A stretch of 64,000 bases of DNA from Vampirovibrionales bacterium (GTDB lineage: Bacteria; Cyanobacteriota; Vampirovibrionia; Vampirovibrionales; Vampirovibrionaceae), in assembly GCA_029262635.1 (NCBI GenBank), contig JAJCZA010000004.1:1-64000 (forward strand), given 5' to 3'. How positions within the stretch are numbered: the stretch's first letter is position 1; every line of letters begins with the position of its first letter. The notes beneath the pieces were generated by a model, which was not told the DNA's origin, did not search any database, and saw nothing but the letters and a program-made list of their open reading frames with translations. Position numbers and translations under genes: made by a program. Positions 9,764 to 18,234 of the stretch are shown in pieces.

Positions 9764-11110
9764 ATGACAAGTATTAACTTAGTCAGGTCAATAAAAAAAG
9801 GAATGGTCGCTTTGAATCTTGCCTGCCCCAATCATTCAAATAAAGTGGAATCCAAAGACATGGCTCTTTCTCCCTTGAGTATTCCTACGGGCAGAATACC
9901 GAAAAAGGGAAGGAAAAAAGTACTGTTTTATTACCCTGATTTTGGAGCGATGGGCGGAATTGAACGGTTTATCGAATCGGTAACCTCTTCTTTGAAGACT
10001 CAAGCGAACATTCAACCTATCATTATCTGCTCTAAAGGAACTTCTTTTTATGAAAGATTAGAAGAAAAAGGCTTTATCGAAGGCGTTAATTTGTGGGGCA
10101 TCAAAACTCTTTCTATCTTCAAAAACCCCAATTTTCGGGTCTTTGATTTTATCTCTTTAGCACAATTAGTTCTTCTCCTAAAAAAGATAAAACCTCATAT
10201 CGTCCATGTCCATATCGGCCAAATCGAAAACCTCTTTTTTAAAGTTCTGGGCTATCCGGTAGTTTACTCATTTCATGGGTATGGCTCACTGTATAGTCTA
10301 AAAAATACAAAAAACCCCTTAAAGAGAAGGATTAAAAAATATCTGCTTCGCTGGTTGTTTAAAAAAACAGTCTCTCACCTTGATGCCTTACTCTTTGTCA
10401 GTCACTCAGAACAAGAGCGCATGGTTGAAGAAGGGTTTTTATCTCCTGAAAACCCTGGACAAATCGTTTACAACGGCTTAGCTTTAAAGCAACTCAAAAA
10501 ATCCGTTAGTCACATTGATTCAGAAAAGAGTAAAGAACTAAAGGTTTATTTTGGTGTTCCGATTAATAGTCGAATAATCTCTTTTATTAACCGAATGGAC
10601 GAAAATAAAAACCCGCTTGAATTTATTGAGTTGGCTGAAAAGCTGGCGGTCGTTTTTGAGGATTTATATTTTGTCATGGCAGGAACAGGCCCCATGGATG
10701 AACTCATCCAGAACCGTTTGGCGGTTAGTCCTATTCAAGGGAGATTTCGCTTTGTCGGCTATCAAAAGGACGTGTATCCTCTAATTTATATTTCAGACTT
10801 AATTATTCATGTTCCCAACATGGAAGGATTTGGCCTCTGTGTTCTTGAATCTATTGCTCTGGGAACACCCTGTCTAGCCTACGCAGTCGGTGGCATTAAC
10901 GAAATTTTGTCGTTCCCAGCAGCGGAACAACTTCGGGTTCATCCCGGAAATATCGAGGAACTAACCCAGAAAGCCATCCATCTTTTATTGCTCGATACAA
11001 AAGGGCAAATAGAATTATCCCAAGAATTAATCGCTCATGCAGCCCCATTTGAGTTAGATAAAACCATTTTAAACTTGGAGGAGATCTATACTAATGTCGC
11101 TCACTCATAG
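9764..11110 (+). CDS. family 4 glycosyltransferase
   Basis: Up to 448 residues, GT-B fold. The N-terminal acceptor lobe begins at KKVLFYYPDFGAMGGIERFI (residue about 48), with the GGIE motif of GT4 enzymes. The C-terminal donor lobe has VPNMEGFGLCVLESIALGTP, the E-x7-E pattern that binds the nucleotide sugar. The N-terminus is uncertain: the family fold starts near residue 45, so ATG at 9860 (MALSPLS) is a plausible start. ATG at 9764 lacks a clear ribosome site. Role: transfer of a sugar to the lipid-linked intermediate. It overlaps the following GT2 gene by 17 nt. Confidence 0.87.
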   Translation: MTSINLVRSIKKGMVALNLACPNHSNKVESKDMALSPLSIPTGRIPKKGRKKVLFYYPDFGAMGGIERFIESVTSSLKTQANIQPIIICSKGTSFYERLEEKGFIEGVNLWGIKTLSIFKNPNFRVFDFISLAQLVLLLKKIKPHIVHVHIGQIENLFFKVLGYPVVYSFHGYGSLYSLKNTKNPLKRRIKKYLLRWLFKKTVSHLDALLFVSHSEQERMVEEGFLSPENPGQIVYNGLALKQLKKSVSHIDSEKSKELKVYFGVPINSRIISFINRMDENKNPLEFIELAEKLAVVFEDLYFVMAGTGPMDELIQNRLAVSPIQGRFRFVGYQKDVYPLIYISDLIIHVPNMEGFGLCVLESIALGTPCLAYAVGGINEILSFPAAEQLRVHPGNIEELTQKAIHLLLLDTKGQIELSQELIAHAAPFELDKTILNLEEIYTNVAHS

Positions 11111-12128
11111 CACTCTTATACCATTTCCAGAAAGTGTGCCTAACTGTCCCTTAGTCTCGGTTATTCTCCCAGTATATCAAGGAGAAAAAACGGTTTTATC
11201 CGCTGTTCATTCGGTATTAAATCAAACCTACACAAATTTAGAACTAATTATCATAAACGACGGATCAACAGATGGTACGCTAGAACAACTAATGTCCATT
11301 AAAAGTTCCAGAGTCAGTCTGATCGACCAAAAAAATCAGGGCGTATCCGCTTCTCGGGATAATGCGTTTTCCAAAGCAAAAGGAGAGTATATTGCCTTTA
11401 TTGACGCGGATGATCTCTGGTTTCCGGAAAAAATAGAAACGGAAATGACGACTCTTAAGACATATCAGGATCCTGTTTCTTTAATTTATAGCTGGTATTA
11501 CGCCGTCGATGAAGACGGCCGACTGACCAATCTTTCACCCACTTACCGGAACAAAGGGAATATATTGGACGCCATTATCCATCAGGAAAGCATGATGCTA
11601 CCGAGTACGATACTGATGCATCGGAAAATTTACGAAACCATTGGCGGTTTTAAGGCCATTCCAAAAGATTGCGAACTGGAAGATCGTCCGTTTTTTATTA
11701 AGGCCTGCAAGTATTTCCCCGCTTATCCAACCGAACAGCGGCTGGTTATTTATCAACAATTAATGTCCGGACGTTGCCGAAGTATCTTAAAAGACTATGA
11801 TCGAGCCTGTTACTCAGAATTCCGGGTGTTAGACGCTGTTCGAAATGACTTATCACCTACTGAAATCAAGGAACTCGAAAAATTCCATACCAAAAGCCTA
11901 TTCTACCGTTTTCTCATGTACGGATTCACAAACGAAGCTAAAAGCCTTTATAAAAACCTGAAAGAAAACGAATTGATTCAAGAAAAAAAAGGCATACTTG
12001 CTCTGGCCTCTATGAAAAGCGGTATTAACATCCTGTACGCAATTCGATTAGTCGTGCAAACGTTTATCAAATATTTATCGTATCCCTGGTGGCACTGGCG
12101 ACGCTCTGAAATCTACCAAGCTGTGTGA
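11094..12128 (+). CDS. family 2 glycosyltransferase
   Basis: A 344-residue GT-A enzyme. The N-terminus has VSVILPVYQGEKTVLSAVHS, followed by INDGSTDGT and the metal-binding IAFIDADDLWFPEKI (residue about 100). A strong ribosome site, GGAGGAG at 11077-11083, lies inside the 3' end of the GT4 gene, which supports the overlapping start. The C-terminal third is helical with an amphipathic, aromatic end (LSYPWWHWRRSEI) that could lie on the membrane. It resembles the GT2 of the leftward operon only in the catalytic domain, so the two probably add different sugars. Confidence 0.86.
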   Translation: MSLTHSTLIPFPESVPNCPLVSVILPVYQGEKTVLSAVHSVLNQTYTNLELIIINDGSTDGTLEQLMSIKSSRVSLIDQKNQGVSASRDNAFSKAKGEYIAFIDADDLWFPEKIETEMTTLKTYQDPVSLIYSWYYAVDEDGRLTNLSPTYRNKGNILDAIIHQESMMLPSTILMHRKIYETIGGFKAIPKDCELEDRPFFIKACKYFPAYPTEQRLVIYQQLMSGRCRSILKDYDRACYSEFRVLDAVRNDLSPTEIKELEKFHTKSLFYRFLMYGFTNEAKSLYKNLKENELIQEKKGILALASMKSGINILYAIRLVVQTFIKYLSYPWWHWRRSEIYQAV

Positions 12129-12169
12129 CCCTTGAAGCCAAGAATTTAATCCAATCCAAAGGAAAGTTT

Positions 12170-12895
12170 ATGATTATTTTTAATTTTCACCATGTTGAAC
12201 CCATTCCCTCTCATTCCGATCGTAAAATGATTACCATTACACCTGAGGGCTTTAAACGGTTTATTCAGATTCTCCGGTCCCTCAATTTTAAAATCATTTC
12301 ATTTCGAGATGTGTTGGAAGCCGGTGGTCCTCAAGATATTAAGGGAAACACCGCATTAATTACCTTTGATGACGGGTTTGAGAATAATTTTCGTTATGCG
12401 GCCCCCATTCTGGAAGAAGAAAAATGTCCAGCGACCTTTTTCGTTCTACCCGGTAAGTTTGGAGGAACCAATGATTGGGACCACGGAGATAAAGCTATTT
12501 CCGAACGGGATAAATTAATGACACTCGCTCAAATGAGAGTCATGGCTAATTCAAAATATATTACATTTGGCAGTCATGGGATGTATCATCGCCATTTACC
12601 CACATTGGGCGAGACCGAAATTTTCCGGGAAGTGCGACGTTCCTATAGTATTCTTTCCCGTGAACTCGGCAAGTCGTTTGTCCCGGTTTTTGCTTACCCT
12701 TGGGGAGAATACTCCGAGGCCGTCAAAGCCAAGCTACAACGTTCTCCATACAAATATGCGATGACAACCGAAAAACGTCCTTGGACACTCGCCGATGATC
12801 CTTACGAAATTCCCCGTTACTCGGCCTACTTTCGTGACGGAAACCCGCTGGTTCTCCTCGGAAAGCTCTGCCGACACCAGATATTATTCGGCTAA
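12170..12895 (+). CDS. polysaccharide deacetylase (NodB/CE4 type)
   Basis: A 241-residue protein from ATG at 12170, chosen because AAAGGAAAG sits a few bases upstream and the family N-terminus (IIFNFHHV) starts there. A GTG at 12125 would add 15 unlikely residues and overlap the GT2 stop. NodB motifs are visible: TFDDGFENNF (catalytic base and metal Asp), FGSHGMYHRHLP (metal-binding H-x3-H) and FAYPWGEY. There is no signal peptide or transmembrane segment, unlike PgaB/IcaB, so it may act on a cytoplasmic lipid-linked sugar or be exported unconventionally. As last gene of the rightward operon it probably removes N-acetyl groups from the polymer or its precursor. Confidence 0.85.
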   Translation: MIIFNFHHVEPIPSHSDRKMITITPEGFKRFIQILRSLNFKIISFRDVLEAGGPQDIKGNTALITFDDGFENNFRYAAPILEEEKCPATFFVLPGKFGGTNDWDHGDKAISERDKLMTLAQMRVMANSKYITFGSHGMYHRHLPTLGETEIFREVRRSYSILSRELGKSFVPVFAYPWGEYSEAVKAKLQRSPYKYAMTTEKRPWTLADDPYEIPRYSAYFRDGNPLVLLGKLCRHQILFG

Positions 12896-12908
12896 AAACC
12901 CCCAAGCT

Positions 12909-12929
12909 CTCTGAAGCAGGTTTTCAGAG
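12909..12929 (+). terminator. hairpin after the rightward polysaccharide operon
   Basis: A 7-bp perfect inverted repeat, CTCTGAA and TTCAGAG with a 7-nt loop, starts 14 nt after the deacetylase stop. No U-run follows, so a termination role is only likely from position. Confidence 0.35.
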
Positions 12930-13092
12930 GTAATAAAAGCCATTCAAGCCCTCTAAACCCCTAGCCATTTGCCTTTTCGAGGTATACTGACCCCTTTTTT
13001 AAATTTCAATAGCATCAAATACGATCTTTTGGTTTATATATAAGTAAGACATTATAAAAACACTTATAAAAACACTTAGGGGAATTTAAAAC

Positions 13093-13374
13093 ATGACAAA
13101 TGGTATAGTAGGTGGTCCATCAGCAGGCCAACAGTCTTTTCAAGAAAGACAAGCGATTATTATGAAGGGTGGGCATAACCCTCAAAAACAGCGAGTTGAG
13201 ATTGCAAACAAACAAGCAAAACTCTATAAACAACTCGGAGAAGGCGGACCAAATACGGACATCGAAACCCAACTTAAAGAATTGAATAATCAAGATAAAA
13301 AACTCGAAAATGCCATTTTTGAAAGAAGCGTAATGGGCCAAACTATTCAAGACTCATTTAAACAGCTCCAGTAG
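13093..13374 (+). CDS. small coiled-coil protein, unknown
   Basis: A 93-residue hydrophilic protein preceded by AGGGGA at a good distance from the ATG. After a Gly/Gln-rich start (about 15 residues) it is almost entirely helical and charged: KQRVEIANKQAKLYKQL, then ETQLKELNNQDKKLENAI, with heptad-like spacing of Leu and Ile. There is no signal peptide, membrane segment or Cys. It stands alone between the polysaccharide operon and the convergent WecG-type gene, with a hairpin behind it. I do not recognise a family; a small structural or chaperone-like partner protein is one guess. Confidence 0.6.
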   Translation: MTNGIVGGPSAGQQSFQERQAIIMKGGHNPQKQRVEIANKQAKLYKQLGEGGPNTDIETQLKELNNQDKKLENAIFERSVMGQTIQDSFKQLQ

Positions 13375-13426
13375 GCTCAAATTCTATCTTTCTTCTATTG
13401 ATGTGTAATTTTATTAGAAAGCTTGC

Positions 13427-13462
13427 AGCCTCACTGACTAGATATTCCAAGTCAGTGAGGCT
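13427..13462. terminator. 13-bp stem hairpin between convergent genes
   Basis: AGCCTCACTGACT at 13427-13439 pairs perfectly with AGTCAGTGAGGCT at 13450-13462, with a 10-nt loop. It lies between the 3' ends of the small coiled-coil gene and the leftward WecG-type gene, so it can serve both. Neither strand has a U-tract after the stem. Confidence 0.6.
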
Positions 13463-13477
13463 TGAAATATCTAACAA

Positions 13478-14317
13478 TCACATCGTACTTTTTCTTAGGG
13501 GTTGTTTAGTAAAGGAGAATGCTTGGGTGAGTCGAGTCACTAAAATTCGGCTAACAAACCAGGGGTTCCCGATAAGATAACGTCCGGCCATTCTTCGGGG
13601 TTCCAAACTTAAACGGTACAGCCATTCAAACCCAAAATCACCCACCCATTTCGGGCACCGGTGAGTTTCTCCGGTAAAATAATCCATCACAGCGCCTAAG
13701 GGGAAAATAAAGGAAACATCCAGTTGAGAACGGTTTTTCTGAATCCATTCTTCCTGAATCGGTGTACCAAGCCCCACAATTAAAATGTCTGGCCGGAGCT
13801 GATTAATTCGCTCAATAAGCTGAGCTTCTGCTTTGGGATCATTTAAAATATACCCATGATGATGGCCAATAACCGTATGGTTGGTAACTTTTTCCTCAAG
13901 GAGTTGATACATTTGCTCCGAAACACCCGGTTGTCCGCCCAACAGAAAAATATTTTTCTGTTTTCTTGCAAAATAGCGAACAAAATCAATAAACCAGTCC
14001 GCCGCCGGAAATCGCATAGGAAGCGTCTGGCTTTGCAGTGATGCGCCAAGCTGAATCCCTGCTCCATCACAATAGATAAATTCTGCCTCTTCCTGCAGAA
14101 AGCGCTTTAGCTTTGAATTCAATACGGCCGTATTAGCAACATGGATGTTCAGGTAGCTAACAACCACTTGATACGGTTTGTTAACCTCATGGAGGATTCG
14201 TCGAAAAAAAGCCTCAGTCGTTTCAAACCCCAAAACAGAAACGCCTTCAATCGAAGCACCACCAGGGAACATTGGAGAGGGTACAGAGAGAGGAGAGTCA
14301 AAAAAAGAAGGGGACAT
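13478..14317 (-). CDS. WecG/TagA/CpsF-family glycosyltransferase (copy 1)
   Basis: A 279-residue GT26-family protein. Family signatures are visible in order: SYLNIHVANTAVLN, the catalytic-region FIYCDGAGIQLGA (Asp, residue about 88), GLGTPIQEEWIQKN, then GAVMDYFTG and the C-terminal FEWLYRLSLEPRRMAGRYL. Enzymes of this family transfer N-acetylmannosamine or its uronic acid to undecaprenyl-PP-GlcNAc, or make similar linkages. The basic, amphipathic C-terminus binds the membrane. It differs from the second copy at 61345-62088 in the acceptor region. It is divergent from the GH51-like lipoprotein gene and convergent with the small coiled-coil gene. Confidence 0.83.
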   Translation of the reverse strand: MSPSFFDSPLSVPSPMFPGGASIEGVSVLGFETTEAFFRRILHEVNKPYQVVVSYLNIHVANTAVLNSKLKRFLQEEAEFIYCDGAGIQLGASLQSQTLPMRFPAADWFIDFVRYFARKQKNIFLLGGQPGVSEQMYQLLEEKVTNHTVIGHHHGYILNDPKAEAQLIERINQLRPDILIVGLGTPIQEEWIQKNRSQLDVSFIFPLGAVMDYFTGETHRCPKWVGDFGFEWLYRLSLEPRRMAGRYLIGNPWFVSRILVTRLTQAFSFTKQPLRKSTM

Positions 14318-14478
14318 AAGCGGTGTTTCCTTACTTGGATGCTTTTAGGGCCTTCTGCGCTATTTATTCATGTAAAACACCTGAACCTAAAGAATTGCGA
14401 AATAAAACATTCGCTAAAACTCGCTTCCTTCTAAACCTGTTAAAATAGATGTATTAAAATAATGGAAAAGGTTCACCT

Positions 14479-15906
14479 ATGTACTTTCGGGGATTAACCC
14501 GGTTCCAACACATTAACGCCATTAGCGTCAGCTGTGTCGTCATGACACTTTTAATATTAGGATTGACCGGTTGCCATTCAAAGAAGCCGTCCCCCCATTC
14601 ATCAAGCCCTCTTTTTTCCGATACAACCCAGAAGGATATTCGCACCTCATTTTCTGTTCGAGGGCAAATAACCCCTCAAAAAACAGGTCGTCCCGTTAAC
14701 CGGCTTCTCCTCGGAAGCAATCTGGACTCGCCAACCAACAGCAGGAATCCCGAGTTAAAATTACATCCGCTACCACTTTCTACCCTTCGTTATCGAGTCC
14801 GTTCATCCGATCCCCCTGAGGGCCCTCAGGCATTTCTATCGCTGACGAAAAAGCATCACCTTATACCGGTTTTATCCTTTGACTTTTCGTCTGATTTTTC
14901 TTCGCACCAAGCGCGTTTTTTAAATCAGATAAAAATTAACGCACCACTTTACATGGAATTAGGGCAGGAACCTTATTTTTTAAAAGACGCACAAGCAAAA
15001 AGCTATTACCAAAACATTAACCACTGGATTCGGCAAACTCGATCAGGAGTTCCTTCAGCCAAAATTGGGGTTCCCCTAATTGGGTCCGGTGTACGAAGTA
15101 TTGAGAAACGTGCTTATGATGCCAAGTTACTTACCCATCTGACTGAACCCATTGATTTTGTCTCGTTGCATAGCGGCTACCTCCCTATGTTATTTACGGA
15201 AGAACCAGATCCTTCAAAAACTTATTGGGCCACAATGGCAGCAGCAGAATCCCTGAAAAACAACCTCAACCCAATACGTCAAACGCTCGATCAGTGTTTC
15301 CCAAAAGCAAAAATTCCCATTGCTCTAACGGAATATAGCGCCTTTTACACCCAGGGAGTTGCCCGAACCGATCGCCTGAGCAACACACCGGCTGGCGCCA
15401 TTTATATTGCGGATCTCCTGCGCGTTTTAGCGGAACGAGAAGATGTACTGATGGCTCATCACACCTCACTAAAGGGGAAAAATTTCTGGAGCGAGCAAGG
15501 TAAGAAGCGCCTTGCCTTTGATGTACTCAGCTTATACGACGAACTGCTTCATGGGCATTTTATTTCCCTACACCTTGATTCTCCTAGTTTTTCCGGTCCT
15601 GGGGTCGGTCTCGTCCCGGCTTTTAAAAGCCTGCCTCGGGTCGTTGGACTAGCCACACAAGATGAAAACCAGATTCGGATTTTGCTCATTAACAAATCCA
15701 TGAAAGCCCCGGCCGATGTCACTCTAACCTCGCCTGACTTTCAAATCACTTCATCCGCCTTCTTTCACGAGTTATCTGCCGATGGCCCCTGGAGTAATAA
15801 ACCTTGGTATAACGCTAAAGGACAACTTATGAAAGTCCATAACGAACTATCCTTCCGGCTAGAGCCTCACAGCGTTTTTTTACTAACGTTTACCTTATCC
15901 CCTTAG
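14479..15906 (+). CDS. GH51/clan GH-A-like glycosidase lipoprotein
   Basis: A 475-residue protein with a lipoprotein signal: hydrophobic VVMTLLILGL then lipobox LTGC at about residue 32, so it should be acylated and exported. The body looks like a TIM-barrel glycoside hydrolase followed by a small beta-sandwich (LVPAFKSLPRVVG to LEPHSVFLLTF), as in alpha-L-arabinofuranosidases. Two candidate catalytic glutamates are visible: Glu164 in LGQEPY (acid/base) and Glu285 in ALTEYS (nucleophile). Their spacing of 121 is close to that in GH51 enzymes. The canonical N-E before the acid/base is Q-E here. It may trim or depolymerise the polymer made by the adjacent loci. Substrate unknown. Confidence 0.65.
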   Translation: MYFRGLTRFQHINAISVSCVVMTLLILGLTGCHSKKPSPHSSSPLFSDTTQKDIRTSFSVRGQITPQKTGRPVNRLLLGSNLDSPTNSRNPELKLHPLPLSTLRYRVRSSDPPEGPQAFLSLTKKHHLIPVLSFDFSSDFSSHQARFLNQIKINAPLYMELGQEPYFLKDAQAKSYYQNINHWIRQTRSGVPSAKIGVPLIGSGVRSIEKRAYDAKLLTHLTEPIDFVSLHSGYLPMLFTEEPDPSKTYWATMAAAESLKNNLNPIRQTLDQCFPKAKIPIALTEYSAFYTQGVARTDRLSNTPAGAIYIADLLRVLAEREDVLMAHHTSLKGKNFWSEQGKKRLAFDVLSLYDELLHGHFISLHLDSPSFSGPGVGLVPAFKSLPRVVGLATQDENQIRILLINKSMKAPADVTLTSPDFQITSSAFFHELSADGPWSNKPWYNAKGQLMKVHNELSFRLEPHSVFLLTFTLSP

Positions 15907-16252
15907 CCGGGCTGTCCATAACCGATCCGTCTTCATCCATCCACTGGCAAGCCAAACCAAACAGAGGGTTTAAAATCTGAACAAGAGCCTTCCCACGCTC
16001 CGTTAGACTGTACGTAACCTCTGGTGGGCTGGTTGGTCTAACTTCCCGATTAATAATCTTGTGGTGTTCCAACATACGAAGCCGCTCTGTTAGAACTTTT
16101 GACGAAATACCATCAATACTCCGTTTAAGCGCACCAAAGCGAGAGGGCCCTTTATTGGATAAGATCCAGAGAATATACGTTGTCCATTGACCCATAATCA
16201 GTCTTAAAATGGCATCCATAGGGCAATCCATGGGGCTGTGTGGTAAGGACAT
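15890..16252 (-). CDS. HxlR-family transcriptional regulator
   Basis: A 120-residue winged-helix protein with the HxlR pattern: CPMDAILRLIMGQWTTYILW at residues 10-29, then FGALKRSIDGISSKVLTERL (recognition helix) and the wing EVTYSLTERGKAL. Cys10 occupies the position of the redox-sensing N-terminal cysteine in YodB/HypR-type members, and a second Cys lies near residue 104. It is divergent from thioredoxin, with an operator-like palindrome between them, so it probably represses trxA and itself and responds to thiol or quinone stress (inference). Its 3' end overlaps the glycosidase gene by 17 nt. Confidence 0.85.
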   Translation of the reverse strand: MSLPHSPMDCPMDAILRLIMGQWTTYILWILSNKGPSRFGALKRSIDGISSKVLTERLRMLEHHKIINREVRPTSPPEVTYSLTERGKALVQILNPLFGLACQWMDEDGSVMDSPAKGIR

Positions 16253-16265
16253 AAGCTAGTTACCT

Positions 16266-16281
16266 AAAAGTACCTACTTTT
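16266..16281. promoter_or_regulatory. operator-like palindrome, AAAAGTA-CC-TACTTTT
   Basis: A perfect 7+7 inverted repeat with a CC centre, 14 nt upstream of the HxlR gene start and just upstream of two TATAAT boxes (16294-16299 and 16312-16317) that could serve trxA. AGTTACC also occurs on both sides (about 16258 and 16287). HxlR proteins bind as dimers to such repeats, so this is the probable binding site. Confidence 0.5.
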
Positions 16282-16360
16282 AAAAAGTTACCATATAATT
16301 TAAAATAATCATATAATAAATAGTAACATATAACCCCAAAAGAAATAAGAGGACCCCCCA

Positions 16361-16690
16361 ATGAATACAGCGAACCCCATTTCCGAACTGACGCAAGCCA
16401 ATCACGACAACTTAATCAAGGATACAAAACCCGTGCTTATTAAGTTTTTTGCGACATGGTGTGGCCCATGTAAAGCCATGGCACCGGCCGTTGAAGCTCT
16501 TGCTCAAGAGCTCTCCGAACAATTAAACGTGGTGGAAGCCGATATTGATAAAACCCCTGAACTGGTTAAACAATACGGGATTCAGTCCGTTCCAACCCTA
16601 GTTCTTGTGAAAAACGGCGAATCCGTAAAACGAATTACAGGTGTCCAGTCAAAAGGCAATCTGGAAGCCATTATTCAACCCTACTTATAG
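16361..16690 (+). CDS. trxA: thioredoxin
   Basis: A 109-residue classical thioredoxin: KFFATWCGPCKAMAP holds the WCGPC redox site, and VPTLVLVKNGE has the cis-proline. It is full length, without signal peptide, so it is a cytoplasmic disulfide reductant for enzymes such as ribonucleotide reductase and peroxiredoxins. AAGAGGA precedes the ATG. It has its own promoter region shared with the divergent HxlR gene, which suggests thiol-stress control of this copy. The genome may hold other thioredoxins. Confidence 0.95.
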   Translation: MNTANPISELTQANHDNLIKDTKPVLIKFFATWCGPCKAMAPAVEALAQELSEQLNVVEADIDKTPELVKQYGIQSVPTLVLVKNGESVKRITGVQSKGNLEAIIQPYL

Positions 16691-16711
16691 AGCACAGGCT
16701 CTCTCAAAACA

Positions 16712-16751
16712 AACGGTGTCATTAATGATTTCTTTCATTAATGACACCGTT
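16712..16751. terminator. 17-bp stem hairpin between trxA and accC
   Basis: A perfect 17-bp stem (16712-16728 with 16735-16751, TTTCTT loop; core GGTGTCATTAATGA) lies between the convergent trxA and accC stops. It can serve both directions. There is no proper U-tract after the stem on either strand. Confidence 0.65.
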
Positions 16752-16774
16752 CACCATTTGAGGGACCGCTTTTC

Positions 16775-18148
16775 TTATTTTTCAGTCAACCCGATATCTT
16801 CGCTGGCGTGACGCTCGATAAAGTCGGTGTAGATTTCGGTTCCGTCTTTAAACACCGGATGATCCAACACTTTCAAGTGGAAGGGGATGGTAGTTTTTAC
16901 GCCTGTAATACCATATTCACTCAAGGCTCGTTTTGTTCGCTGGATAGCTTCTTCCCGCGTATTGCCATGACAGATCAGTTTAGACATCAAGGAGTCATAA
17001 TATGGAGGAATCATATAGCCGCTGTACATGTGGCTATCGACCCGAACACCTGGCCCGCCAGGAGCCACATAACCTTCCACTTTACCGGGGCAAGGCATGA
17101 AATTCTTTTCCGGGTCTTCGGCATTAATTCGGCACTCAATCGCATGACCCCGAACCACCACGTCCTCTTGCATAAAGCTTAACGGCTCACCAGCCGCAAT
17201 TTTAATCTGCTCTTTCAACAGATCAATACCAGTAATCATCTCAGAAACCGTGTGCTCCACTTGAATCCGGGTGTTCATTTCCATAAAATAGAAGTTTTTC
17301 TCAGCATCAAAAAGACACTCAATGGTTCCAGCACCTTCGTAGCCAATTTTTCGAACGGCTTTCAGGATAGTTTGTCCCATACGCTCACGCATTTCAGGTG
17401 TAACAACCGGTGAAGGGGCTTCCTCAATTAGCTTTTGATGACGACGCTGAATAGAGCAATCCCGTTCGGCTAGATGCACCACGTTCCCGTATTGATCAGC
17501 GAGTACCTGAAATTCAATATGGCGAGGGTTTTTCAGAAATTTTTCCACATACAAATCACCATTACCAAACGCAGCTTTGGCTTCAGCACAAGCCGTCTGA
17601 AGTTGAGAGACTACCTGATCCTCATTCTCAATCACTCGCATACCTTTACCGCCGCCGCCTGCCGTGGCTTTAACGATAATCGGATAACCCACATTGACGG
17701 CCCAGGCTTTAATCAAGTCGGGATCAGAGATTAATCCTTGCATGCCAGGAGTCACGGGCATGCCCACTTCTTCCATGGTCTTTTTGGCCGTGGCTTTATC
17801 ACCCATTTTTTGGATCATTTCCGCTGAGGGTCCAATAAACTTAATTTGATGTTCGTTGCATATTTCGGAAAAATCCGCATTTTCCGCCAGAAAACCGTAG
17901 CCTGGGTGAATCGCATCGGCACGGGACATCAGCGCCACACTCATAATATTAGGGACATTCAGGTAGCTGGCGCTTGAGAGGGCCGGACCAACGCAATAGG
18001 CTTCATCTGCCAACTGAACATGCAGGCTATCCTCATCAGCCTGAGAATAAATAGCCACCGTGGCAATGTCCAATTCCTGACAAGCCCGGATAACTCGAAG
18101 GGCGATTTCGCCTCGATTCGCAATTAGTACCTTTTCAAACATCGGCAA
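16775..18148 (-). CDS. accC: acetyl-CoA carboxylase, biotin carboxylase subunit
   Basis: A 457-residue protein typical of AccC. The N-terminus has KVLIANRGEIALRVIRAC, the ATP-grasp glycine loop is KATAGGGGKGMRV, and the active-site region has FMEMNTRIQVEHTVSE. It carboxylates biotin on AccB with bicarbonate and ATP, the first step of fatty-acid synthesis. The start is TTG at 18148 (AAGGA about 8 nt upstream) or ATG at 18142 two codons later. It is the third gene of the leftward efp-accB-accC run, 86 nt after accB. The carboxyltransferase genes accA and accD are not in this window. Confidence 0.97.
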   Translation of the reverse strand: MPMFEKVLIANRGEIALRVIRACQELDIATVAIYSQADEDSLHVQLADEAYCVGPALSSASYLNVPNIMSVALMSRADAIHPGYGFLAENADFSEICNEHQIKFIGPSAEMIQKMGDKATAKKTMEEVGMPVTPGMQGLISDPDLIKAWAVNVGYPIIVKATAGGGGKGMRVIENEDQVVSQLQTACAEAKAAFGNGDLYVEKFLKNPRHIEFQVLADQYGNVVHLAERDCSIQRRHQKLIEEAPSPVVTPEMRERMGQTILKAVRKIGYEGAGTIECLFDAEKNFYFMEMNTRIQVEHTVSEMITGIDLLKEQIKIAAGEPLSFMQEDVVVRGHAIECRINAEDPEKNFMPCPGKVEGYVAPGGPGVRVDSHMYSGYMIPPYYDSLMSKLICHGNTREEAIQRTKRALSEYGITGVKTTIPFHLKVLDHPVFKDGTEIYTDFIERHASEDIGLTEK

Positions 18149-18234
18149 TTTGACATTCCTTTTCTTACTTCTTTGCTAATCATATCAAAGAAAGGACTAT
18201 TTAGTTAAAAACAAACCAGACAAAAACGTGCCTT

